Positions 1 through 6,401 of a stretch of 10,334 nt of DNA are shown here, in pieces. Position numbers and translations under genes: made by a program. The notes below the pieces were generated by a model that saw only the letters and a program-made list of their open reading frames with translations, was not told the origin of the DNA and ran no database searches. Source of the stretch: Lachnospiraceae bacterium (GTDB lineage Bacteria; Bacillota; Clostridia; Lachnospirales; Lachnospiraceae); the NCBI GenBank assembly GCA_021205045.1, contig JAJPYH010000087.1, forward strand, positions 1-10,334, written 5' to 3'. Each line of letters starts with the position of its first letter. The first letter of the stretch is position 1.

Positions 1-1
1 T

Positions 2-166
2 TTACGACCGTGCAACGCCTTCAATCATTTTTACCATGAGACCAAAATTCTGGCCGAGGAGAATGAAGAGAAGCAGAAGGGGTATATCGCTTTGCTGCTG
101 CTGGTGAAGGGGGTGCTGGAGGCGTCCATAGATGCGCTGGGGTTTGAGGCGCCGGAGGAGATGTAG
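2..166 (+). CDS. argS: Arginyl-tRNA synthetase, C-terminal end (partial, 5' end outside window)
   Basis: Only the last 54 residues are visible, read in frame 2 to a TAG at 164-166. They match the end of the DALR anticodon-binding domain of arginyl-tRNA synthetase: an FNHFYHETKIL segment, where the family commonly has FNRFYH followed by a short acidic stretch, then a helix LLLLVKGVLEASIDALGF and the terminal EAPEEM, close to the usual EAPERM ending. The full cytosolic enzyme charges tRNA-Arg with arginine using ATP, and this tail belongs to the helical bundle that reads the anticodon. The catalytic domain (HIGH and KMSK motifs) lies outside the window. No clear terminator hairpin follows the stop. 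The assignment rests on pattern memory of a short segment, but length, position and ending all fit. Confidence 0.82.
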   Translation, partial: LRPCNAFNHFYHETKILAEENEEKQKGYIALLLLVKGVLEASIDALGFEAPEEM

Positions 167-218
167 TTTTCAAATATTACTATTCGCAGCTGTCTTGTAC
201 TGGATAAACGGGAGCGTT

Positions 219-326
219 ATATCTGCATGCAGGAGATCGATGACTCGACAGGGTATATCTGCGTGTAAGTGACTGACGATCCGGCAGGTCATACCTGCAT
301 GTAAGCAATCGATGATCCGGCGTGAG
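219..326. repeat. Three 36-bp imperfect tandem repeats in the argS-GH105 gap
   Basis: Units are 219-254, 255-290 and 291-326, with no spacer between them. Each opens with ATATCTGC or ATACCTGC followed by RTG; units 2 and 3 also share TGTAAG and GATCCGGC, and agree at roughly 24-25 of 36 positions. Unit 1 is more diverged but keeps the opening, the GATGA core and CGACAGG. The period of 36 is a multiple of three, and the minus strand reads as a 12-residue repeat, but there is no ribosome site or convincing gene there. This stretch otherwise holds nothing recognisable between the argS stop and the GH105 ribosome site. Function unknown. Confidence 0.7.
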
Positions 327-361
327 ATGACGGAGAATAGATATTTTTAAAATGAGGTATT

Positions 362-367
362 GGAGGG
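362..367 (+). promoter_or_regulatory. Ribosome binding site that decides the GH105 start
   Basis: GGAGGG lies 7 bases before the ATG at 375. A TTG at 360 is in the same frame but overlaps this site and has none of its own, so 375 is the likelier start. Confidence 0.8.
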
Positions 368-374
368 TTACACC

Positions 375-1520
375 ATGAGAAATCCGATGATTGAGAAGTA
401 TCTGGACGAGCTCATCGAGCGGTCCACCCTGGACGTTCCGGCCTGGAACATTGAGAAGGCCAAGGCCGGAGCCACCAAGAGCGGCTGGAATTATATTGAC
501 GGCTGCATGATTCTGGCGATGCTGGAAACATACGCCACCACCGGAGAACAGAAGTATCTGGACTTTGCGGACGCCTTTATCGACCACAGAGTCAGGGAGG
601 ACGGCACCATCGACGGCTACAATCCGGAGGAGTATAATATCGACAATGTGAACGCCGGCAAGACCCTGTTCGCTCTGTATGATATCAACGGCAAGGAAAA
701 ATACCGCAGGGCCATCGACCTTATTTACAGCCAGATTCAGCATCAGCCCCGCACCGAAGAGGGCAATTTCTGGCACAAAAAGATTTATCCCAACCAGGTC
801 TGGCTGGACGGCATGTACATGGGACAGCCCTTCTATATGGAGTACGAGACCCGCTTCAATGATAAGAAAAATTATGACGATATTTTCCATCAGTTCTCCA
901 ATGTGGTGAAGCATGTCAGAGACCCGAAGACCGGTCTGTATTACCATGCCTATGACGCCTCCAGAACCGCTTTCTGGTGCGATAAGGAGACAGGCTTAAG
1001 TCAGAATTACTGGCTCCGCGCTCTGGGATGGTTCTCCATGGCGCTGTTGGATACGCTGACCAAGTGCGACAGGGATGCGGCACCTGAGAAATATGACGAG
1101 CTGAAGGCTGTCTTTGTGGATTACATGGATTCCATGCTGAAATATCAGGACGAGAGCGGCATGTGGTACCAGCTGCCCGCCAGAGGCGGCGAGCCGGGCA
1201 ATTATCTGGAGACCTCCGGCAGCGCCATCATGGCCTACAGCCTGTTAAAGGCCGTCCGCCTGGGCTTTTTGCCTGAGAGCTACAGGAAGCCCGCGGTGAA
1301 GGACTTCAATGCCATCTGCGACAAGTACCTGTCCATCAACGAGGCGGGAGAGCTGCACCTGGGCGGCATCTGCCTGGTGGCCGGTCTTGGCCCGGAGAAT
1401 AACCGCCGCCGGGACGGCTCCTATGAGTATTACATGTCAGAGCCCATTGTGGCTGACGACGCCAAGGGCGTGGGACCGTTCCTGTTAGCCTACACGGAGA
1501 TGCGCAGACTGGGGGATTAG
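375..1520 (+). CDS. GH105 unsaturated rhamnogalacturonyl hydrolase (YteR/YesR family)
   Basis: Glycoside hydrolase family 105 enzymes remove the unsaturated uronic acid left at the non-reducing end of rhamnogalacturonan oligosaccharides after lyase cleavage, usually in the cytoplasm. The 381-residue protein has no signal peptide and is near the length of B. subtilis YteR. Visible marks of the (alpha/alpha)6 barrel are YNIDNVNAGKTL (Asp about 90, the YteR Asp88 equivalent), VWLDGMYMGQPF (Asp about 145, the family general acid/base, YteR Asp143), the WLRALGWFSMAL helix and LETSGSAIMAYSLLKA near the C-terminus. All key residues are intact. It stands alone, with no pectin lyase or sugar transporter beside it in the window, and is followed by its own terminator. 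A neighbouring unsaturated-uronyl substrate specificity cannot be excluded from sequence alone. Confidence 0.93.
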   Translation: MRNPMIEKYLDELIERSTLDVPAWNIEKAKAGATKSGWNYIDGCMILAMLETYATTGEQKYLDFADAFIDHRVREDGTIDGYNPEEYNIDNVNAGKTLFALYDINGKEKYRRAIDLIYSQIQHQPRTEEGNFWHKKIYPNQVWLDGMYMGQPFYMEYETRFNDKKNYDDIFHQFSNVVKHVRDPKTGLYYHAYDASRTAFWCDKETGLSQNYWLRALGWFSMALLDTLTKCDRDAAPEKYDELKAVFVDYMDSMLKYQDESGMWYQLPARGGEPGNYLETSGSAIMAYSLLKAVRLGFLPESYRKPAVKDFNAICDKYLSINEAGELHLGGICLVAGLGPENNRRRDGSYEYYMSEPIVADDAKGVGPFLLAYTEMRRLGD

Positions 1521-1576
1521 GGAGCCGACACGATAGCGCTACCTATCCGTTTCCGGCGAAATGTTATCAGTTACTA

Positions 1577-1624
1577 AAATAGCACCTCCTACACTTCAAA
1601 GAGCGGAGGTGCTATTTCTTTTGC
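1577..1624 (+). terminator. Rho-independent terminator after the GH105 gene
   Basis: A perfect 13-bp stem, AAATAGCACCTCC (1577-1589) with GGAGGTGCTATTT (1605-1617), closes a 15-base loop and is followed by a T-rich run at 1619-1622. It lies 57 bases past the GH105 stop. The A-rich 5' side means it could also work on the opposite strand. Confidence 0.9.
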
Positions 1625-1694
1625 GTTTCAGATATAGCGACTGATTTTGCTTTGGAATGGCGGGAAGCTTTTCTGCTTAAGAAAATCTGTCAGG

Positions 1695-1832
1695 TCAGTC
1701 AGAGATTCTCTTCTGCTCCTGTTCGATTTGCCTGATACCTTTTGAAGGAGTGGGTAGGTTTTCCGGCATGGTACCACCCAGCTCCCTGATGGTTTGCCGT
1801 ATTTTTTTGCCAACCTCATAATGGGGCTGATG
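1695..1832 (-). pseudogene. C-terminal remnant of a DinD-like (DNA damage-inducible protein D) gene
   Basis: Reading the minus strand from 1832 to a TGA at 1697-1695 gives about 45 residues, including HYEVGKKIRQTIRELGG followed by TMPENLPTPSKGIRQIE. This closely resembles what I recall of the C-terminus of bacterial DinD/BRO-type proteins (a VGKxVRxTIxxxGGTMPExLPTPxKSIKxxE pattern). The natural-looking stop fits a real gene end, but upstream on that strand the similarity stops abruptly and the sequence becomes AT-rich. The rest of the gene, normally over 250 residues, is absent, so I read it as a decayed fragment. A longer minus-strand frame over the same bases (1628-1900) shows no family resemblance and is probably chance. 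No expression signals are seen. Confidence 0.6.
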
Positions 1833-1860
1833 GAAAAATAAAATATTTCTAAAAACGATA

Positions 1861-1889
1861 TTGACAGATCTCCTCTCCTGTCATATAAT
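1861..1889 (+). promoter_or_regulatory. Perfect-consensus sigma-A promoter of cysK
   Basis: TTGACA (1861-1866) and TATAAT (1884-1889) are separated by exactly 17 bases. Transcription should begin near 1896, giving an 85-base leader before cysK. The promoter shares TTGACAGA and ATATAATGGC, in the same phase, with the one at 10265-10293. Confidence 0.88.
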
Positions 1890-1908
1890 GGCCACATCAC
1901 TTATAAAA

Positions 1909-1925
1909 CCTATCAAATATATAGG
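1909..1925 (+). promoter_or_regulatory. Candidate Rrf2/IscR-type operator in the cysK leader
   Basis: CCTATCAAATATATAGG is a 17-base dyad (CCTA-N9-TAGG; the outer CCTAT/ATAGG arms are perfect inverted repeats). It lies just after the expected transcription start. A 13-of-17 match of the same length lies at 10301-10317, and a related sequence overlaps the promoter of the Rrf2 gene. Binding by that Rrf2 protein is inferred. Confidence 0.45.
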
Positions 1926-1980
1926 AAATGAGACAAAGATCATCAAAGACAGCCAATCATTTTTCAGTGGAGGGAAAATT

Positions 1981-2916
1981 ATGTCTGAAGTAAAGGAAAG
2001 CGCATTGGAACTTATAGGTAATACCCCAGTGATGAAGCTGAACCGCTATAGCAAGGCGGCGGGCATCGAGGGAGCCACTGTCATCGCCAAGCTGGAGTAC
2101 CTGAACCCGGCCGGTTCTGTGAAGGACAGAATTGCCCTTGCCATGATCGAGGATGCGGAGCAGAAAGGCCTGTTAAAGCCCGGCGCCACCATCATTGAAC
2201 CCACCAGCGGTAATACTGGTATCGGACTGGCGGCTGTGGCGGCGGCTAAGAGATATAAGACCATCTTTACTCTGCCGGAGACCATGAGCGTGGAGAGGAG
2301 AAATCTGTTGAAGGCCTACGGCGCGCAACTGGTGCTGACGGAAGGGTCCAAGGGCATGAAGGGCGCCATTGCCAAAGCGGATGAGCTGGTGAAGGAAATT
2401 GACGGCGCCGTGATACTGGGGCAGTTTGATAATCCGGCCAATCCGGCCGCCCACAAGGCTTCCACGGGTCCGGAGATCTGGAGACAGACCGATGGCAGGG
2501 TGGACATTTTTGTGGCGGGTATCGGCACCGGCGGCACCATCACCGGAACCGGTGAATACTTAAAGGAGCAGAACCCGGATATTCAGGTAGTCGGCGTGGA
2601 GCCGGCCTCCAGCCCGGTACTGACAAAGGGCGTGGGCGGCGCACACAAGATTCAGGGTATCGGCGCGGGTTTTGTGCCTCAGGTGCTGAATACAAAGGTA
2701 TACGATGAGGTGCTGGCCATTGAGAATGAGGACGCCTTTACTGAGGGCAAGCGCTTCGCGGTGTCCGAGGGCGTTCTGGTGGGTATTTCCTCCGGCGCGG
2801 CGCTGAAGGCGGCAGGCATTCTGGCGGCAAGACCGGAGAATCAGGGTAAGACCATTGTGGTCATACTGCCGGATTCCGGCGACAGATACCTGTCCACACC
2901 TTTATTTGCCAGCTGA
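1981..2916 (+). CDS. cysK: Cysteine synthase A (O-acetylserine sulfhydrylase)
   Basis: This cytosolic PLP enzyme makes cysteine from O-acetylserine and sulfide. The start at 1981 is chosen because GGAGGG at 1969-1974 precedes it and the N-terminus then matches the family; the frame can be extended upstream, but that would run through the promoter. The 311 residues are the usual length. Motifs in order: LIGNTPVMKLNR near residue 11; NPAGSVKDR with PLP-binding Lys48; the substrate loop TSGNTG at 75-80; the phosphate loop GTGGT at 183-187; GISSGAA at 268-274; and PDSGDRYLST near the C-terminus. All are intact. A cysteine desulfurase follows after 66 bases, probably in the same transcript, placing cysteine synthesis beside sulfur mobilisation. 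A perfect promoter and a candidate Fe-S regulator site precede it. The paralogue CysM is less likely given the motif set. Confidence 0.96.
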   Translation: MSEVKESALELIGNTPVMKLNRYSKAAGIEGATVIAKLEYLNPAGSVKDRIALAMIEDAEQKGLLKPGATIIEPTSGNTGIGLAAVAAAKRYKTIFTLPETMSVERRNLLKAYGAQLVLTEGSKGMKGAIAKADELVKEIDGAVILGQFDNPANPAAHKASTGPEIWRQTDGRVDIFVAGIGTGGTITGTGEYLKEQNPDIQVVGVEPASSPVLTKGVGGAHKIQGIGAGFVPQVLNTKVYDEVLAIENEDAFTEGKRFAVSEGVLVGISSGAALKAAGILAARPENQGKTIVVILPDSGDRYLSTPLFAS

Positions 2917-2982
2917 AAGTATATGTATTGCTATCCGGGGCATGACTGGATTTGCGATGAATCATACAGAGAGGAGCTGTTT

Positions 2983-4114
2983 ATGATTTACCTGGATTAC
3001 GCTGCCAATCACCCCTCCGAGGAGGCGGCAATACATAGATTCTGTGAGGCGGAGCGAAGCTTTTGCGGCAACGTCAATTCTACCCACCCGGCTGGGGAGG
3101 CCGCCAGAGCGGAAATGGAGCGGATTACGACGTCCATTGCCTCCCTTCTGGGAGCAGAGGGAGCGGAGATCATCTATACCTCCGGGGCTACCGAGTCCAA
3201 CAATACAGCCATCAAGGGCATCGCCAGGGCAAGGCGCCATCTGGGAAAGCACATCATCTCCACGCCCCTGGAGCATGCCTCTGTCAGCGGCTGTCTGACA
3301 TATCTGCGGGAGCAGGGCTATGAGATTGACCTGCTGGATATTGGCCGCGACGGCAAAGCGGATCCGGAGCAGTTCAAAGAGCTGCTGCGGCCGGATACGG
3401 TTCTGGCGGCGGTCACGGCGGTGGACAGCGAGCTTGGCATCGTCCAGCCCCTGGAGGCTGTGAAAGATATTCTGAAATCCTTCCCCAACTGCGCCCTTCA
3501 TGTGGACGCAACCCAGGCCATCGGCAGACTGCCGGTGGCCTTTGCGGGTCTGGATACCATGAGCCTGGCCCCCCCACAAATTCGGGGGCCTCAATGGCAG
3601 CGGCCTTCTGATAAAAAAAAGAGGGCTGATGATGGAGCCTCTGCTGAACGGCGGCGTCGGCACCAGCCTGTATCGGGGAGGCACTCCGGCCCTGTCCCTG
3701 GCGGCGTCCACAGAGACAGCCCTGCGGCTGGCGGTGGAGAACAGGGAGGCAAATGTCCGCAAGGTGACTTCGCTTTCCAATGAAATCAAAACGGCTCTGT
3801 CCGCTTACCCGAAGGTGCGCATCAACAGCCCGGCGGACGCGGTTCCGCATATCATCAACCTGAGCGTGGAGGGCGTGAAGGGCACCCGTTTTCAGCGGGC
3901 GCTGGCTGAACGGGGCGTGTGCGTCTCTGTGAAAAGCGCCTGCTCCTCGGACGGCATGCCATCCCGGGCGGTGCTTGCGGTCAGCCGGGACCGCAGAAAT
4001 GCCCTTTCTTCCTGGCGGATCAGCCTGAGTCATCGGACAACGGAAACGGAAGTGAAGGAATTCCTGCAAATTTTTGGCGATTGCTATCAAATATTGACGG
4101 AAAAACAATCATGA
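2983..4114 (+). pseudogene. Cysteine desulfurase (NifS/IscS-like), interrupted by a +1 frameshift
   Basis: Cysteine desulfurases are PLP aminotransferase-fold enzymes that convert cysteine to alanine and an enzyme-bound persulfide used for Fe-S clusters and thiolated tRNA. The start at 2983 has a GAGGAG site and gives MIYLDYAANHP, the typical N-terminus. Visible are TSGATESNN (67-75), EHASV with the PLP-stacking His98, and HVDATQA with Asp175. Seven Cs at 3569-3575 then put the frame off by one. With six Cs the protein reads on as SLAPHKFGGLNGSG (PLP Lys199), through Cys320 in SVKSACSSDGM, to the stop at 4112-4114: 376 residues, full length. As written, the first frame runs on as unrelated sequence to about 3783, and the second part has no convincing start of its own. 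It is either a real pseudogene, a phase-variable tract or a sequencing error. It sits between cysK and a tRNA thiolase gene. Confidence 0.9.
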
Positions 4115-4474
4115 GGGTGCCGGTGCAGCGTATTTGAAATAACCGGACCTTTCTGCTTGCCTTTTTACTCGATAGCACAGGTCAAAAATCTTCAGCGCGG
4201 CCTGGAATGATTGATAGGGATTTTAACTATTGCCGGAGTTCTTATACCTGGCGCGGCTTTGTGGCGCGGTTTTGCATTTCGGACTGCTTGCTTTTATTTC
4301 ACAGGTGTAGTAAAATCAGAAAAGTTTATTTGCAATTGTACGGAAATCTGCAGCACAGAGCAGGGAATGAGGCTGCTTATGTGGCCCATGATCGGCGTGA
4401 TAGGAAACGATATAAAGTCTTTTACGATTGTTGTTCATAAAAATACGATTTGAATTTTGAATGAGGGAAAGAGA
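4115..4474. other. 360-base gap between the desulfurase and TtcA-like genes
   Basis: No convincing gene is seen: short frames of 77-80 codons overlap each other and resemble no family. The stretch holds a 13-bp direct repeat, GGCGCGGCTTTGT at 4250-4262 and GGCGCGGTTTTGC at 4263-4275 (11 of 13 alike), and a candidate promoter at 4288-4316. No clear terminator follows the desulfurase. Confidence 0.5.
4288..4316 (+). promoter_or_regulatory. Candidate sigma-A promoter upstream of the TtcA-like gene
   Basis: TTGCTT (4288-4293) and TAAAAT (4311-4316) are spaced by 17 bases, with four and five of six consensus bases respectively. It would give a leader of about 150 bases before 4475. Support is from sequence match and position only. 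Confidence 0.45.
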
Positions 4475-5320
4475 ATGCCCCGTGAACTGGACTATGTACA
4501 GCGTGTAGAGCGTAGCATTACAAAAAAATATCACAAAGAAATCTGGGCGCCCTTCACCCGGGCGGTCAAAACCTACGAGCTGATCAAAGAGGGGGACAAA
4601 ATCGCCGTCTGCATTTCCGGCGGCAAGGACTCCATGCTGATGGCCAAGCTGATGCAAATGCTGAAGCGGCACAGCGACTTCCCCTTCGACCTGGTCTATC
4701 TGGTGATGGACCCTGGCTACAATGAGCTCAACCGCCAGAAGATTGAGAGCAACGCCCAGCTTTTACAGATTCCCATCACCATTTTTGAAACCAATATATT
4801 TGAAGTTGCCAACAGCACGGACAAAAATCCATGCTACCTCTGCGCCAGAATGCGCCGGGGCTATCTTTACAGCAAGGCAAAAGAGCTGGGCTGTAATAAG
4901 ATCGCTCTGGGCCATCATTTCAGTGATGTCATCGAGACCACGGTCATGGGCATGTTTTACGGCTCCCAGCTGCAGGCCATGCTTCCAAAGCTCCACAGCA
5001 CCAATTTTGAGGGTATGGAGCTGATCCGTCCCCTGTACTGTGTTCACGAGGACGATATCATTGCCTGGAAGCAGTATAATGACCTGGAATTTATTCAGTG
5101 CGCCTGCCGTTTTACGGAGAACTGCTCTATGTGTGACGATGGGGTCGGTGGCTCCAAGCGCCAGGAGGTCAAGAACCTGATCCGGCGGCTGAAGCGGGAC
5201 AATCCCAATATTGAAAAGAGCATTTTCAACAGTATTCATTCTGTCAGCCTGGATACCATGGTGGGGTACAAGTACAAGGGGGAGAGGCATTCTTTCCTGG
5301 ATGATTATGATCAGCAGTAG
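4475..5320 (+). CDS. ttcA: TtcA-family tRNA 2-thiolation protein (PP-loop ATPase)
   Basis: TtcA-type enzymes activate a tRNA cytidine (C32 in E. coli) with ATP and replace its oxygen with sulfur, using an oxygen-sensitive [4Fe-4S] cluster. The start at 4475 follows a GAGGGA site; a TTG at 4457 is in frame but has no such site. The 281-residue protein has the PP-loop SGGKDS at 48-53, PCYLCARMRRG with CxxC at Cys120/Cys123, GHHFSDVIETT near 146 (the typical GHHxDD-like stretch), and later cysteines at 209, 211, 217 and 220 that could supply the third cluster ligand. The ending PNIEKSIFNSI is shared by close relatives. It is followed after 44 bases by tcdA, so the two tRNA-modification genes are probably co-transcribed, and the preceding desulfurase is a plausible sulfur source. 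Many clostridial members are unproven, so the exact tRNA target is uncertain. Confidence 0.82.
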   Translation: MPRELDYVQRVERSITKKYHKEIWAPFTRAVKTYELIKEGDKIAVCISGGKDSMLMAKLMQMLKRHSDFPFDLVYLVMDPGYNELNRQKIESNAQLLQIPITIFETNIFEVANSTDKNPCYLCARMRRGYLYSKAKELGCNKIALGHHFSDVIETTVMGMFYGSQLQAMLPKLHSTNFEGMELIRPLYCVHEDDIIAWKQYNDLEFIQCACRFTENCSMCDDGVGGSKRQEVKNLIRRLKRDNPNIEKSIFNSIHSVSLDTMVGYKYKGERHSFLDDYDQQ

Positions 5321-5364
5321 GTTCCAATGGGAATGATGCGCAGAGGAAAGGAAGATTTACCAAT

Positions 5365-6180
5365 ATGCCGGAACAATTCTCCAGAACAGAATTATTAATC
5401 GGAAAAGAAGGCCTGGAGCGGCTGCAAAGCGCCAGAGTCGCCGTTTTCGGCATCGGCGGCGTGGGCGGCTATGCGGTGGAGGCACTGGCCCGCAGCGGCG
5501 TGGGTTCCCTTGTGCTGATCGATGACGACAGGGTCTGTCTGAGCAACATCAACCGCCAGATCATTGCCACCCACAAAACCCTGGGACAATATAAGGTGGA
5601 CGTGATGAAGGAGCGCGTTCTGGACATCAATCCCCAGGCCCGTGTGGAGGTGCACCGCTGCTTCTTTTTGCCGGAAAACGCCGATGAATTTGATTTCTCC
5701 CAGTATTCCTATGTGGTAGACGCGGTGGATACGGTCACCGCCAAGCTGGAGATCATCGTTCGGGCACAGAAAAGCGGCGTGCCGGTGATCAGCTGTATGG
5801 GTGCGGGCAATAAGCTGGATCCCACCGGATTTCAGGTGGCGGATCTCTATGAGACCACCGGCTGCCCCCTGGCCAGAGTCATGCGCCGGGAGTGCAGAAA
5901 GCGGGGCGTGGAGCGCCTGAAGGTGGTTTATTCCACGGAAAAGCCTGTTCAGCCGATGGAAAAGGGAAGCGGCAGCGGAACGGACGGCGTTGACACATCG
6001 AAAAACACAGACAGCGTTGACACATTGGAAAACACAAACAGCGTCGACGCGTCGGAAAACACAGACAGGGTTGCTGCGGATACCGCGCGGCGGAGCATTC
6101 CGGGCAGCGTTGCCTTTGTGCCCTCCGCGGCGGGGCTGATCCTGGCGGGAGAGGTGATCCGGGATCTTGCTGGGGTATAA
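5365..6180 (+). CDS. tcdA: tRNA threonylcarbamoyladenosine dehydratase TcdA (E1/ThiF fold) with an internal repeat insertion
   Basis: TcdA uses ATP to cyclise t6A to ct6A at position 37 of ANN-decoding tRNAs. The start at 5365 is preceded by an AGAGGAAAGGAAG purine stretch. Nucleotide-binding marks are GIGGVGGYAVEAL (29-41) and LIDDDRVCLSNINRQ (51-65, with Arg64 of the E1 arginine motif). VVDAVDTVTAKL (117-128) and SCMGAGNK (143-150) follow, and GSVAFVPSAAGLILAGEVIRDL (247-268) is the conserved C-terminal helix region. Between KVVYSTEKP and GSVAFVP, where relatives usually have a short loop, this protein carries about 45 extra or variable residues including three 9-residue repeats at 208-234. 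The catalytic core is intact, so function is probably kept. The length of 271 is somewhat above the usual 230-260 for Firmicutes. It lies 44 bases behind the TtcA-like gene. Confidence 0.9.
   Translation: MPEQFSRTELLIGKEGLERLQSARVAVFGIGGVGGYAVEALARSGVGSLVLIDDDRVCLSNINRQIIATHKTLGQYKVDVMKERVLDINPQARVEVHRCFFLPENADEFDFSQYSYVVDAVDTVTAKLEIIVRAQKSGVPVISCMGAGNKLDPTGFQVADLYETTGCPLARVMRRECRKRGVERLKVVYSTEKPVQPMEKGSGSGTDGVDTSKNTDSVDTLENTNSVDASENTDRVAADTARRSIPGSVAFVPSAAGLILAGEVIRDLAGV
5986..6066 (+). repeat. Three 27-bp tandem repeats inside tcdA (9-residue unit)
   Basis: Units 5986-6012, 6013-6039 and 6040-6066 encode GVDTSKNTD, SVDTLENTN and SVDASENTD. A fourth degenerate copy may begin at 6067 (RVAAD). 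The frame is kept and the stretch is rich in Asp, Asn, Ser and Thr, so it should be a flexible, exposed linker. Confidence 0.9.
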
Positions 6181-6217
6181 GCAACGCTGATGAACTTTCC
6201 TTTACAGCACATCAGTA

Positions 6218-6247
6218 GAGGTGTTCCGTAATCTTGCGGGAGTGTAA
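6218..6247 (+). repeat. Diverged duplicate of the 3' tail of tcdA
   Basis: This stretch reads E V F R N L A G V stop; the true tcdA end at 6151-6180 reads E V I R D L A G V stop. The two are 67 bases apart and about 80 per cent identical at the base level, including the stop codon. Nothing upstream of the copy resembles the rest of tcdA, so it looks like a leftover of a local duplication or recombination. Confidence 0.6.
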
Positions 6248-6291
6248 ATCCTTCTCCGGAAATGATTTGCGGCGTTTCCTGTATTTTAAGC

Positions 6292-6320
6292 TTGCGTTTT
6301 CGGGAGGAAGCCAATATAAT
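6292..6320 (+). promoter_or_regulatory. Candidate sigma-A promoter of the SCP-2 gene
   Basis: TTGCGT (6292-6297) and a perfect TATAAT (6315-6320) are spaced by 17 bases, giving a leader of about 75 bases to the ATG at 6402. Confidence 0.65.
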
Positions 6321-6401
6321 TAGATCATTAAGAACCGACAAATAAAGCTGTTGAAAATAAAGCAGAATATGAAAATGCGCTGAGAGGGGAAGAGTACCGG
6401 A

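Noticed and set aside
219..326. CRISPR-like array because of the 36-bp repeat length
   Set aside because: The units are contiguous with no spacers, diverge strongly from one another, and no cas genes are present.
180..947. A 255-codon minus-strand frame over the GH105 gene
   Set aside because: It lies antisense to a strongly supported enzyme gene, has no ribosome site and resembles no family.
1628..1900. A 90-codon minus-strand gene upstream of cysK
   Set aside because: Its residues match nothing, while another frame of the same strand shows the DinD signature; it also overlaps the cysK promoter.
1896..1980. A riboswitch or T-box in the 85-base cysK leader
   Set aside because: Apart from the CCTA-N9-TAGG dyad I see no conserved T-box or SAM-type elements and no terminator hairpin before the gene.
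3629..4114. A separate second gene for the 3' half of the cysteine desulfurase
   Set aside because: It begins mid-domain without a ribosome site and is simply the continuation after the C7 frameshift.
4207..4453. Small proteins of 77-80 residues upstream of the TtcA-like gene
   Set aside because: The two frames overlap each other, lack family resemblance and good start signals, and span the candidate promoter.
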